Assembly (NCBI GenBank): GCA_035570935.1
Contig: DATMKU010000113.1
Coordinates: 1 to 45,285 of the forward strand
Length of the DNA: 45,285 bases
Origin: AP-15 sp035570935
GTDB lineage: Bacteria > Pseudomonadota > Alphaproteobacteria > ATCC43930 > CGMCC-115725
Direction: 5' to 3'
A program made the translations under genes and the position numbers. A model generated the notes under the pieces. It did no database searches. It saw nothing but the letters and a program-made list of their open reading frames with translations, and was not told where the DNA came from. This document shows positions 8,243-16,313 of the stretch, one piece after another. Position 1 is the first letter of the stretch. Each line of letters begins with the position of its first letter.

Positions 8243-8935
8243 ACTTGATGCCTCTTTAGGGTCAGTGGATCCCGGAAGGTGCCACGCGAGCCATCGCATG
8301 CACGGAACGGGTCGGGAGACGACCCGCGTGACGAGGGCTGTCGGATGAGGGCAGGGGATAAAGACCGAACCCAATTCCCGCCAGGCGGCGAGATCGCTCA
8401 CGCGATCGGTCACATGGCTCCAAGCCGGAGCACGAACGCTGCCGCCCCTATATGCCTGCGGGGCAGTCCGCGATCAAGGTGCTCGCGCCGACCAGTGCGC
8501 CAGATATTTGCAAAGTCACGGCGCTCTACCCCTGCGCTTGCGTTGTTCGCGCCCGAGGAACCGAAGGACTTGCCGGCGGCGGCGGACATCACACCGGCCG
8601 AAATCGCTTCGAATCCACGCGCGCCGAACGTCGTGCGGGTATTGATCGCGGATCTCGGCGAAAGGCCACCTGCGCCGAGTTCTTCACCGCCAACAATCGT
8701 CTTTGGAGCGTTGTGCACGCGGGGGCTGCCCGATCGCGGTGGAAGTGATCACCAGCAATACGGCCGGCCCGAGCACGCTCAAGTCTCGGATCGATCGCCG
8801 ACCAGCACGACGCGGGCAGCCCAAAGCGCTGCCGGCCGCGCAAGGCGCGGACCCATGGGCCGGGCATGACGAGTGCGGTGAGGCCGAACCATCTGAATGC
8901 CTCGGAGCGCTGGTTTCCCGCCCGCGCAGAGACAG
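8243..8935. other. No confident gene; possible decayed coding sequence
   Basis: Short open frames occur on both strands but none is convincing. On the plus strand, one frame over about 8520-8720 has coding-like composition, with a Pro/Ala-rich stretch followed by N-V-V-R-V-L-I-A-D-L-G-E-R. Continuing it requires changes of frame after 8720 and near 8860, where other frames give A-V-E-V-I-T-S-N-T-A-G and then R-P-N-H-L-N-A-S-E-R-W. This could be the eroded remains of a secreted protein, but I do not recognise a family. It probably also holds the promoter of the helicase. Confidence 0.35.
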
Positions 8936-9916
8936 CTAACGGGATTCGAGGTATTCGGCGAAATATTCGTCGGCGGTGATCAGGCGCCCGACAATGCCGA
9001 GCTCAAAGGCCTGACGACAGAAGATGTCGATCGTCGCCCGGTTCTTGTCGAACCCGTAGGGGTGGAAATCGGCCCCCATCACTGCCTCGGTCTCCTCCAG
9101 CTCGAGATCGAGCCAGGGCGAGGCATAGGGGAATTGGCGCTGCGCCGCGGCGAACATGTCGTTGCAACGGACGAACGCGGCGGTCAGGCTGGGCGCGACC
9201 CATTTGTTCCGCTCCCACGTCTCGCGGCGCAGGATCACCAGATGCTGCGGCGGAAAGCAGCCGGTCTTCCGGAAGTAGTCGCGCTCGACCGGTCTGACGT
9301 CGGCAAAGAGGCGGATAATCGGCCCGTCAACCGGGTGGTAACGGCGCGGCCGCGGTGGACTGTAGATCGCGTCAAGCTCGCCCGACAGCAGCATGTCGGA
9401 CAGCGAGCGGCCCTCGGGCGCCCGATGGACGCCGGGCGGCAGGGTGTAGAGGTGGGTCGGTGGGCGCGGGTCGTCGATGTCGCCGATCCACCATTCGAGG
9501 CTCTGCGGCGGCAGGTTGATAAAATTCAAAAAGTGGCGGTACCAGATCGACCCGCTCGCGACCCAGTCATACATGCCGACGCGCTTGCCGACGAGATCGG
9601 CAGGCGTTTTGACCACACCGCCTTTGCGCACATAGAGGTCGCGGGCGGTGAAGTCGCGCAACGGGAAGACCGGCAGCGCGACATGGCTGCGGTCGCCCTG
9701 GTCAAGGCGGCGCAGATGCCCGGCCATCGACGCTTCGCCGCCCTGTACCTCAGGGTCGTGCAGGGCGCGGCGCAGCATTTCAGCCCGCATCTGCCACGAT
9801 CCGCCGGCGCCGTGCACGAGGGTCAGCGCTACGCCGTCGGGTTTGACGTCGCCGGCGGCGAGCGGCATCACCCGCGCATAATCGGCGCAGGTCAGGGTCA
9901 GCGGGATGTCGGGCAT
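8936..9916 (-). CDS. 4,5-dihydroxyphthalate decarboxylase-like / periplasmic-binding-fold protein
   Basis: 326 residues. The sequence has the look of the Pht5-like family: an opening I-P-L-T-L-T-C-A-D-Y, then P-V-F-P-L-R-D-F, D-L-V-G-K-R-V-G-M-Y and L-S-G-E-L-D-A-I-Y-S-P-P-R-P. The D-L-V-G-K-R-V-G region is typical of the type 2 periplasmic-binding fold (NMT1/SsuA superfamily), but there is no signal peptide, so the protein should be cytoplasmic. Family members are often called 4,5-dihydroxyphthalate decarboxylase after one characterised enzyme; most have no proven activity, and no other phthalate genes are present here. It lies 54 bp downstream of the PhnZ-like HD gene on the same strand, so the two probably form one transcript. 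Confidence 0.8.
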   Translation of the reverse strand: MPDIPLTLTCADYARVMPLAAGDVKPDGVALTLVHGAGGSWQMRAEMLRRALHDPEVQGGEASMAGHLRRLDQGDRSHVALPVFPLRDFTARDLYVRKGGVVKTPADLVGKRVGMYDWVASGSIWYRHFLNFINLPPQSLEWWIGDIDDPRPPTHLYTLPPGVHRAPEGRSLSDMLLSGELDAIYSPPRPRRYHPVDGPIIRLFADVRPVERDYFRKTGCFPPQHLVILRRETWERNKWVAPSLTAAFVRCNDMFAAAQRQFPYASPWLDLELEETEAVMGADFHPYGFDKNRATIDIFCRQAFELGIVGRLITADEYFAEYLESR

Positions 9917-9970
9917 CGGCGGCTCGCGTTGTCGGGCATTGCCGACGCGTCGATTACAGAAACTTGGCGA

Positions 9971-10732
9971 TCACAAAAATTTCGTCGGGCGGATCAGGGT
10001 GCGCCACATGTGCGCCACCGGGCTGTTGTCGAAGCCGAGCCCTTCCTTTGGCTGCTTGAAGTTGCGGCCGATCACGTCGGTGAAGTCTTCGAGATCGACG
10101 ACCACATCCGGGTCGAACGAATAGATGTCGTGGACGGTGATCATTCGCGCCGTCATATACCATTTGTGATTGCGGGCGCGGTTGTACTCGTCCTCGATAT
10201 AGGCGTCGGGCTTGTAGTCGGCGCCGAAATTCTTGACGTAGGATTCAGGATAGGCATAGCCGACCGACTCGTCAGGATAAAAGCGCAACGCCTGATGCGC
10301 GCGGATCGCCCAAGACGTTTCTTCCTCGACATAGGGCTCGACCAATTGCGCGCCCCAATAGCCGTGATCGGCGCGGATAAAGCCGATGACGCCGATGTCG
10401 TGCAACAGGCAGGCGAGCACGATCTTTTCGTCCATGCCCGCCTTGACCGCGTGGCGCGCGCTCTGCAGCAGATGGTTCGCCGGACCAAAGCGATATTTGA
10501 AGAAATCGACCAGGGTCGGCTTTTCCGGCATTTTCGGCAGCCGCGGGTCGTCGCCCATGACAAACTTCTTGCCGGGGTTCTGCGCCATCAGCGCGGCGCC
10601 GTTGGGGATGCTGGTATCGCCGTCGGCGAGGTTGAACAGGCGCGACTTGACGTAGATCATCTGGTCGAGGTCGCGCATCATCTTGTGCTCGAGCGCGTCG
10701 GCGCGCTCGGCCAAGGTCATTGCATCATTCAT
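9971..10732 (-). CDS. HD-domain protein resembling PhnZ-type diiron oxygenases
   Basis: 253 residues. Candidate metal ligands in order are H87 (A-N-H-L-L-Q-S-A), H111-D112 (L-L-H-D-I-G), H123 (A-D-H-G-Y-W-G-A), H146 (R-A-H-Q-A-L-R-F-Y) and D202 (V-H-D-I-Y). This H...HD...H...H...D order, with spacings 24, 12, 23 and 56, resembles the dinuclear-iron HD oxygenase PhnZ more than phosphohydrolases of the HD superfamily. PhnZ also has the L-H-D-I-G core followed by an R-x-H-x-x-A-x-R-Y helix. The 80-residue N-terminal extension is not explained by PhnZ. Function could be oxidative cleavage of a small molecule or ordinary phosphohydrolysis. It is first in a two-gene unit with the decarboxylase-like gene. 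Confidence 0.78.
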   Translation of the reverse strand: MNDAMTLAERADALEHKMMRDLDQMIYVKSRLFNLADGDTSIPNGAALMAQNPGKKFVMGDDPRLPKMPEKPTLVDFFKYRFGPANHLLQSARHAVKAGMDEKIVLACLLHDIGVIGFIRADHGYWGAQLVEPYVEEETSWAIRAHQALRFYPDESVGYAYPESYVKNFGADYKPDAYIEDEYNRARNHKWYMTARMITVHDIYSFDPDVVVDLEDFTDVIGRNFKQPKEGLGFDNSPVAHMWRTLIRPTKFL

Positions 10733-11141
10733 GTCCCAATCCTTTCTGATTGGCGGGTGGCGCAGCGTAGCGAATCCCGGTCGCTGCGGCTAGCCGGAAG
10801 TATTCCGCGTGTCGAAGCCGACAGGATCAGGGTCCTAGCGGCTCCGTTCTGACGTTTAGCACTCATCCCTTACCGCCTCGTCATTCCCGCGAAAGCGGGA
10901 ACCCAGAGCTTGCCCCTGGCTTGGACAGGGGGCGGTCCGGCGCTTGCCCTGGACACCGTCTGCGCGGGGGCGACGGATAGGAGGCGATCGGAGTCATTTG
11001 TCAGGTTAGCACCACGAGCTGTGACCCGACCTCGCCGCCCGATCGAAACTACCCGCCCGCGGCGCTCCTGCGAGAGAGCTGCCGGTAATGCGCCGCTGGA
11101 CCCCGATCAGGTGGGGCCGGCGGCGCCAATCCAAATGGCTG
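10733..11141. other. Intergenic region with a family B repeat
   Basis: No gene seen. It should hold the promoter of the PhnZ-like HD unit (at its left end) and the 3' end of the CHRD transcript (at its right end). A family B palindromic repeat occupies 10882-10982; the rest has only short unconvincing open frames. Confidence 0.6.
10882..10982. repeat. Palindromic repeat, family B, copy 1
   Basis: The left end reads TCATTCCCGCGAAAGCGGGA, itself an inverted repeat (CCCGC and GCGGG around GAAA). The right end reads CTGCGCGGGGGCGACGG, matching the usual closing half of this family. The central part has further short inverted repeats around CCCCTGG and CCAGGGG-like words. A related copy lies at 35078-35181, downstream of tyrS. 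Confidence 0.75.
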
Positions 11142-11573
11142 CTATGGCGCAGGCATCAGCTGGCCGCGAATCTCCCCACCCTTGTTCGCCGCGGTGTGGA
11201 TATTGACGTAATACTTGCCGGCTTCGAGGTCGGCGACTTCTGCCGAGGTCAACACTTTTGAGCCTTTGATCGGGCTCTTCAGGCTGCCGGTCAGCGGTAC
11301 AACCACCCCGGCATTCTTTCCCGGATCGGCCGGGCCGTGGATATGGGCCGCCATCGCCGGTCCGGTGAGCCCGGAATAGGTCACGTCCCAGGTGAGCCTT
11401 CGGGTGGCGGTGTCGAGCGTCACCGTTGCGGCGCCGGTGCCGGCGCTGGCGGTGGGCGGGACCTCGCTCGCGCCATCCATGGCGGCCTTGAATACTTTGG
11501 TTGCGGCTTGCGCACCACCAACCATAAGAAAGGCGGTCAACAAGATTAAAACCGATAACTTGAAGCGTCGCAT
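11142..11573 (-). CDS. Secreted CHRD-domain protein
   Basis: 143 residues from the ATG at 11573, directly preceded by GGAGGAGAGG; the frame is open further upstream but that part is arginine-rich and unlike the family. Residues 1-23 form a clear Sec signal peptide (K-L-S-V-L-I-L-L-T-A-F-L then A-Q-A-A). The mature part is a CHRD domain, a beta-rich fold first noted in chordin: G-A-S-E-V-P-P near residue 35, L-T-W-D-V-T-Y-S-G-L-T near 60, A-A-H-I-H-G-P-A near 75, and the closing G-G-E-I-R-G-Q-L. Bacterial CHRD proteins are exported and mostly uncharacterised; metal binding by the H-I-H motif is a common suggestion. It lies 106 bp downstream of the glycosyltransferase-like gene. Confidence 0.87.
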   Translation of the reverse strand: MRRFKLSVLILLTAFLMVGGAQAATKVFKAAMDGASEVPPTASAGTGAATVTLDTATRRLTWDVTYSGLTGPAMAAHIHGPADPGKNAGVVVPLTGSLKSPIKGSKVLTSAEVADLEAGKYYVNIHTAANKGGEIRGQLMPAP

Positions 11574-11679
11574 CCTCTCCTCCCCGCAATGTGCCGACCG
11601 GGCGCCGACACTATGGGGTTGCCGGTGGGACGAGAAGCCGAAAAATCTCCTGGCCGCGCGCTTTTTCCGTCGGACCCGT

Positions 11680-12636
11680 TCACGTGCTCGTGAGGTCTGG
11701 CGCGACCAAAGGTCGGATCGAGCGCCCATCCTCGATCGACGCGCACAGCGCCCGGCTCTCGCTGTAGCGCAGCGAGGTTTCGACCACGCCGCCATCGAGG
11801 CAATTCAGCCGAAACACGTGCGCTTTTTGCTCCGCCCCGGCGAGGTGCATAATCCCGATCACTTCATGCGGCGAATAGGGCTCGACAAATAATCGGCGCT
11901 CGCCATCGAAACCGGGTGCGGCATCTCCCGGCATCCAATTGCAATATGAGGGCAGGAAATCGACCGGCATGTGCTCGGCAAAAATTGCGTAGTTGAGAGC
12001 CGTTTGCTCGACAAAGAAGAAACGGGTCCGCTGCGCGACCTGCGCGATGATCCGCGCCCAGGCCTCCCAGTGCGGAGCATCACGTCTCAGTGCGAACACG
12101 CCGCAATTTATCATCGGGTTGCGCCCGAGCCGGTCGGCGATACGCCAGCCAAAGGCCTCCCGGTAATTCTTCCACGCCAAGGTCAAGCCGAACAATTTTG
12201 GCCGCTTATAGTGGCGCTTGTAAGCCCGGTCGATTTCCGGAACGATTGCCAGCCTGCCGGCGCGCGCGGCCTCGACAAACAGCTCGATCGCCCGCCAATC
12301 CTGCAACCATGCATCGGCGTCGATCCACAAATAAGTCTCGTAGCCGGGGAAGTGACGGGGCAGGAACGGCCGGGCGAATTGCGCCTTGCGCACTTCGGAG
12401 GTCTGCGCGCGCCCGGGAAAATCGATGTCCCAGCCAGGACGAATGAGGTGGGTCACGCGTTGCGCGAGCCACTCGCGCTGATCCCGCTCGAGCCCGACAT
12501 CGAGAATGCCGAGCGCCGCATCCTGGCGCTGTGCCCGCACCGACAGCACGGTATCGCGCAACAGCGGGAAATAGGCGCGGTCTGCCCCGCTGACGATCAG
12601 CAGCCGAGACGAACTCACCCGATTACCGGCTGCCAC
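11680..12636 (-). CDS. Glycosyltransferase-like protein (GT-A fold)
   Basis: 318 residues. Y-L-W-I-D-A-D-A-W near residue 105 is a DxD sugar-nucleotide/metal site in its usual strand context. Further GT8-like marks are N-C-G-V-F-A-L-R-R-D-A-P-H-W near residue 175 and E-Q-T-A-L-N-Y-A-I-F near 208. The N-terminus (L-L-I-V-S-G-A-D-R-A-Y-F-P-L-L-R-D-T) matches the opening strand of that fold. No membrane segment is seen, so it is probably cytoplasmic. Two GTG starts are possible (12636 or 12618), neither with a good ribosome-binding site. It lies 40-58 bp downstream of the response regulator and may be co-transcribed with it. Acceptor and donor unknown. Confidence 0.75.
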   Translation of the reverse strand: MAAGNRVSSSRLLIVSGADRAYFPLLRDTVLSVRAQRQDAALGILDVGLERDQREWLAQRVTHLIRPGWDIDFPGRAQTSEVRKAQFARPFLPRHFPGYETYLWIDADAWLQDWRAIELFVEAARAGRLAIVPEIDRAYKRHYKRPKLFGLTLAWKNYREAFGWRIADRLGRNPMINCGVFALRRDAPHWEAWARIIAQVAQRTRFFFVEQTALNYAIFAEHMPVDFLPSYCNWMPGDAAPGFDGERRLFVEPYSPHEVIGIMHLAGAEQKAHVFRLNCLDGGVVETSLRYSESRALCASIEDGRSIRPLVAPDLTST

Positions 12637-12676
12637 CGGGCGGTCGCGGGCGTCTCGTCATCTGCCGTCGCTCGGG

Positions 12677-13366
12677 TCAAGGAACGAGCCGATAGCCGCC
12701 CGGCTCGGTTACCAGAATTTGGGCGGCAGCCGGATCGCGCTCGATCTTTTGGCGAAGGCGGTAGACATGCGTTTCGAGCGTGTGCGTCGTCACTCCGGCG
12801 TTGTATCCCCAAACCTCGCCAAGCAGGGTGTCGCGTCCGATCACTCTGTCGCCGGCACGATACAGATATTTGAGGATGGCGGTTTCCTTTTCGGTCAGCC
12901 TCACCTTCTTGCGGCCGCCGGGATCGGTCAGCAGCTTTGCGCTCGGACGAAACGAATACGGACCGATCGTAAACACGGCGTCGTCGCTGTGCTCGCTCTG
13001 CCGCAGGTGGGCGCGCAGTCGGGCCAACAGCACGCTCAGCCGAAACGGTTTGGTCACATAGTCATCGGCCCCCGAATCGAGGCCCAGCACGGTATCGGCG
13101 TCGGTGTCCGACGCGGTCAGCATCACGATCGGCACATGAACGCCGTTGCGGCGCAGAACCCCGCATAGTTCGCGCCCATCCATGTCGGGCAGGCCGATAT
13201 CGAGCAAAATGGCGTCGAAACGATCCTTCTCGGCGATCTCCAATGCCTGCGCTGCGGTATCGCATTCGACGGCGGTAAATTCGTCGTTCAGCTCAAGTTG
13301 CTCGGCCAGCGCCTGACGAAGTGCGGCATCGTCGTCGACGATCAAGATTTTGCGTCCAGACCTCAT
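12677..13366 (-). CDS. OmpR-family response regulator (orphan)
   Basis: 229 residues, the standard length. The receiver domain has the acidic pocket D11-D12-D13, phospho-acceptor D56 (I-L-L-D-I-G-L-P-D-M-D-G), T84 and K106 (V-T-K-P-F). The C-terminal winged helix includes L-T-E-K-E-T-A-I-L-K-Y-L, the W-G-Y-N-A-G-V-T-T-H-T-L-E-T-H loop and the closing G-G-Y-R-L-V-P. No histidine kinase lies in the window, so its partner is elsewhere. It is divergent from ribA across about 350 bp and is followed by the glycosyltransferase-like gene. Which genes it controls cannot be told from the sequence. Confidence 0.93.
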   Translation of the reverse strand: MRSGRKILIVDDDAALRQALAEQLELNDEFTAVECDTAAQALEIAEKDRFDAILLDIGLPDMDGRELCGVLRRNGVHVPIVMLTASDTDADTVLGLDSGADDYVTKPFRLSVLLARLRAHLRQSEHSDDAVFTIGPYSFRPSAKLLTDPGGRKKVRLTEKETAILKYLYRAGDRVIGRDTLLGEVWGYNAGVTTHTLETHVYRLRQKIERDPAAAQILVTEPGGYRLVP

Positions 13367-13716
13367 ATCTCTCCCCGCCGGTCCGGTGTAGCCTGCATTC
13401 GGCTTGCCGCATCGGAGCGAACTTGCAACGCCCGTCGTTGTCGGCGCCGTCCGCGCATATTATCCCCGCCCGGAGAAGCTGGAACTTAGCCGATGCCGGA
13501 CATTTTCGCCAGCGGCCGGCGGCCGAACGCGGCGAAACGAGTGGGCGAGCGACGTCGCCAAGGTGTGTGCCCATGATCACCCTGCCTTCTCGGTCGGGTC
13601 GTGTTGGATGCCGCTGTCGCCATGCGCCTCGGCTGCGGTAAAGCTCCAATGCAAATAAGTTGGTGGCGGGGCGGTGCTTACCCAATATCATGCGGGTGCA
13701 AAGTCGAGGAGACAGG
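13367..13716. other. Divergent intergenic region between response regulator and ribA
   Basis: No gene seen. It must hold promoters in both directions. I looked for an FMN (RFN) riboswitch ahead of ribA and did not recognise its conserved helices. Confidence 0.6.
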
Positions 13717-14865
13717 GTGCCAGAGTTCACGACGATTTCGACATCGGCGCAAAAAGTCGCCCCGCGCGCACGCCCCAGCGCGGGCGAGGATCTCGCTGCG
13801 GCGATCACCGCATTGCGGCGCGGTGAGCCGGTGCTGATTTGCGACGACCGGCTGAACGTACTCGCGATGGCCGCCGAGCTGGTGACCGAAGAGAACCTGC
13901 GCCGCCTGCGGGAAGCGTCCTCCACCTCGCCGCGCGTCGTACTGACGCGCCGGCGTGCGGTGGCGCTTGGCCTCGCTCCGCGTGCGGATTTGTCGGGGGC
14001 CCTGACGATCTCGGTTTCTCCCGAGATGCCGGCGACGGTGATCCGCAACCTCGCCGACCCGGCGGCATCACTCGGGGCGGAACCGCCCGGCTTCGGTCCG
14101 GAACCGGTCGTCGCCAAGGGCGGCGGGTTGGCCGCGGTCACTTTGGCAAAGCTCGCAGCTCTGCTGCCGGCGGCGCTCGTCGTGCGGGTCGGCGCGGCAG
14201 AGGCGACGCTCATGGCGCGGCGCAGCGATATCGCGACGATCGAGGCCGCCGAGGTGTTCAAGCGGCACGCCGCTTCGGCAGGCCTGACGCAAGTAGCCGA
14301 GGCGCGAGTGCCGCTCGCCGATGCGGAAGACGCCCGGCTGATCGCGTTCCGGCCAGCGGATGGCGGCACCGAGCATCTGGCAATCGTGATTGGCTCGCCC
14401 GATCCGGCGGTGGCGGTGCTGACGCGGCTGCATTCCGAATGCTTTACCGGCGATCTGTTGGCGAGCTTGCGCTGCGATTGCGGCGACCAGCTGCGCGGCG
14501 CGATCGCGGCGATCGCGCGCGCCGGCGGCGGTGTTTTGCTCTACTTGGCACAGGAAGGCCGCGGCATCGGGCTCGTCAACAAGCTGCGCGCCTATCAATT
14601 GCAGGATGCCGGCTTCGACACGCTCGACGCCAACGAGCAACTCGGCTTTGACGCCGACGAGCGGGTCTATCTGCCGGCCGCGGAAATGCTGCGCCAGCTG
14701 GGTTTTGGTACGATCCGCCTGTTGACCAACAACCCCGAAAAGGTCGCGGCATTGGAACGCTACGGCATCTGCGTCACCGAACGGAAGCCGCACGTGTTTC
14801 CGTCCAACGGCCACAACGAGCGCTATCTTCGCACCAAGGCCACCCGCGGCGGACACCTGCTGTAG
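13717..14865 (+). CDS. ribA: GTP cyclohydrolase II with a degenerate DHBP-synthase-like N-terminal domain
   Basis: 382 residues from a GTG start at 13717 with GAGGAGACAGG in front. The C-terminal half is GTP cyclohydrolase II, which opens GTP to the pyrimidine precursor of riboflavin. Zinc ligands are C242, C253 and C255 (E-C-F-T-G-D and R-C-D-C-G-D-Q-L), with E-G-R-G-I-G-L at 280-286. The N-terminal half follows the RibB layout (G-E-P-V-L-I-C-D-D near residue 36, M-A-A-E-L-V-T at 51-57). However, the RibB acidic catalytic run D-D-E-D-R-E-N-E-G is replaced by D-D-R-L-N-V-L, so DHBP synthase activity should be lost and a separate RibB is expected elsewhere. The gene stands alone, ending 12 bp before the convergent cupin gene. 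Confidence 0.93.
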   Translation: MPEFTTISTSAQKVAPRARPSAGEDLAAAITALRRGEPVLICDDRLNVLAMAAELVTEENLRRLREASSTSPRVVLTRRRAVALGLAPRADLSGALTISVSPEMPATVIRNLADPAASLGAEPPGFGPEPVVAKGGGLAAVTLAKLAALLPAALVVRVGAAEATLMARRSDIATIEAAEVFKRHAASAGLTQVAEARVPLADAEDARLIAFRPADGGTEHLAIVIGSPDPAVAVLTRLHSECFTGDLLASLRCDCGDQLRGAIAAIARAGGGVLLYLAQEGRGIGLVNKLRAYQLQDAGFDTLDANEQLGFDADERVYLPAAEMLRQLGFGTIRLLTNNPEKVAALERYGICVTERKPHVFPSNGHNERYLRTKATRGGHLL

Positions 14866-14877
14866 CTACAGCCGCCT

Positions 14878-15288
14878 TTAATCACAGGTGGGGACCCAGA
14901 TCCCTGCGACCAGGTAGGCCTCGTTTGGGCCGGGCCAGGGCGGCATCGTCACGCCGAGGATCGTCAGCGGCTCCGGCCCGTCGCAGCGGAATTGAAAATG
15001 CGTGCCGGTGGGGACGCTGAGCGACAAACCGGCGGCAAGATAGACGATTTCCTCCTGCCCCGCGAGCTTGCGCCACATCCGCCCCCTGCCCGAAATCACG
15101 TACCACAATTCTTCAACCGTGCGATGGGCGACCGCCTTCGCGACAGCACCCGGCGGCAGCGAAAACAGCGCAAGACCGCCAGCGGAAAGGCCGCTCAGCA
15201 ACCGCACCTCCGAACCGTCGGGGGCTATCGTATCGGGTGCTTCCGCGGCCGCTTGGTCTCGAATTGCATCGCGGTCACTCCATGACAA
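14878..15288 (-). CDS. Cupin-domain protein
   Basis: About 136 residues if started at the TTG at 15288. The frame is open to 15363, but the extension would run into the promoter and ribosome-binding site of the divergent SDR gene and has no cupin similarity. The start is uncertain. The core is a single cupin barrel: A-H-R-T-V-E-E-L-W-Y-V-I-S-G-R-G then L-S-V-P-T-G-T-H-F-Q-F. Motif 1 has only one clear His, with E-E following, and motif 2 keeps one His, so metal binding is possible but not the full classical set. Small cupins of this type include isomerases, dioxygenases and sensors; no specific function can be assigned. Confidence 0.75.
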   Translation of the reverse strand: MSWSDRDAIRDQAAAEAPDTIAPDGSEVRLLSGLSAGGLALFSLPPGAVAKAVAHRTVEELWYVISGRGRMWRKLAGQEEIVYLAAGLSLSVPTGTHFQFRCDGPEPLTILGVTMPPWPGPNEAYLVAGIWVPTCD

Positions 15289-15382
15289 AGGCGTCGAAAG
15301 GGTGATGGGCCCCGGCGATTGACAAAACCGGCCGCGGCCCCGACAACCCGCGCGACGAAACAAAAAGGAAAGGGATCACGGG

Positions 15383-16300
15383 ATGGGCATGCTCGACGGA
15401 CGGGTCGCGATCTGCACCGGCTCGGGGCGCGGTGTCGGCGGCGAGGTCGCGAAGCTGATGGCGGCACACGGCGCCAAGGTCGTGGTGAACGATCCCGGGA
15501 CCACCGGCAGCGGCGAAGGGTCCGACCGGACGCCGGCGCAGGAAATCGTCGACGAGATCAAGGCGGCGGGCGGCGATGCGCTCGCCAATTACGGTTCGGT
15601 CGCCAAATTCGACGACTGCCTGGCGATGGTGAGCCAGGCGCGAGACGCGTTTGGCGGACTGCACATCGTGTTCAACGCCGCCGGCATCCTGCGCGACAAG
15701 ATGTTCCACAACATGTTCCCCGAGGATTGGCAGGCGGTCATCGACGTCCATCTGACCGGCCATTTCAACGTCAACCGCGCCGCCATAAACCTGTTCCGCG
15801 AGCAGAATTACGGCCGGATCATCATGGTGTCGTCGACCTCGGGCCTGCTCGGCAATGTCGGCCAGTGCAATTACGGGGCGGCAAAGTTTGGGATCGTCGC
15901 ATTGGCGCGCATCGTCGCGATCGAAAACGCGTCGCGCGGGATCACCGTCAACGTCATTTGCCCGTCGGCCGACACCCGCATGACCCGCTCGGTGCCGACC
16001 CCGAAGGACCCGTCGGCCGCGGCAATGCGCGAGGAGCGGCTGCGCCGCAGCCGAGCCGACGCGATTGCCCCGCTCTGCGTCTTTCTCGCCGCCGAACAGG
16101 CGGCGAACGTCAACGGCCAGGTGTTTCATCAACGCGCAGGCGAATTGTCGCTTTATGGCCATATGCGGCCGGTGCGGATGGTGCATCGCCAAGGCGGCTG
16201 GACCCCGGAGACCCTGGCCGAGGTGGCGATCCCGGCCTTGGCCCCGCAATTCACCCCGCTCGACAGCCGCTCCGTCCATTCGGGCCTGCCGATGGAGTAA
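15383..16300 (+). CDS. SDR-family dehydrogenase, multifunctional-enzyme (MFE-2) type
   Basis: 305 residues; AAGGAAAGGG lies upstream of the ATG. Cofactor motif T-G-S-G-R-G-V-G at 12-19; the catalytic residues are S150/S151, Y164 and K168 (N-Y-G-A-A-K-F-G), with N-A-A-G at 98-101. The early V-V-V-N-D-P-G and the long insert that follows match the (3R)-hydroxyacyl-CoA dehydrogenase module of peroxisomal multifunctional enzyme type 2 and its bacterial relatives. The C-terminal tail after residue 245 is longer than in a plain SDR. Probable role: oxidation of a hydroxyacyl-CoA or similar alcohol with NAD(P). It is a single gene, convergent with the kinase-like gene, with 13 bp between stops. Confidence 0.88.
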   Translation: MGMLDGRVAICTGSGRGVGGEVAKLMAAHGAKVVVNDPGTTGSGEGSDRTPAQEIVDEIKAAGGDALANYGSVAKFDDCLAMVSQARDAFGGLHIVFNAAGILRDKMFHNMFPEDWQAVIDVHLTGHFNVNRAAINLFREQNYGRIIMVSSTSGLLGNVGQCNYGAAKFGIVALARIVAIENASRGITVNVICPSADTRMTRSVPTPKDPSAAAMREERLRRSRADAIAPLCVFLAAEQAANVNGQVFHQRAGELSLYGHMRPVRMVHRQGGWTPETLAEVAIPALAPQFTPLDSRSVHSGLPME

Positions 16301-16313
16301 TAGGGCGCCCGGC

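Noticed and set aside
8897..10852. 651-codon open frame on the plus strand
   Set aside because: It is antisense to the decarboxylase-like and PhnZ-like genes, which have clear family motifs. The frame has no recognisable domain and is open only because of high G+C.
13367..13716. FMN riboswitch upstream of ribA
   Set aside because: The conserved RFN-element sequences were not found in this stretch.
14861..14872. CTGTAGCTACAG palindrome at the ribA stop as a terminator
   Set aside because: A perfect 12-base palindrome has no loop and no following T run, so it cannot act as an intrinsic terminator.
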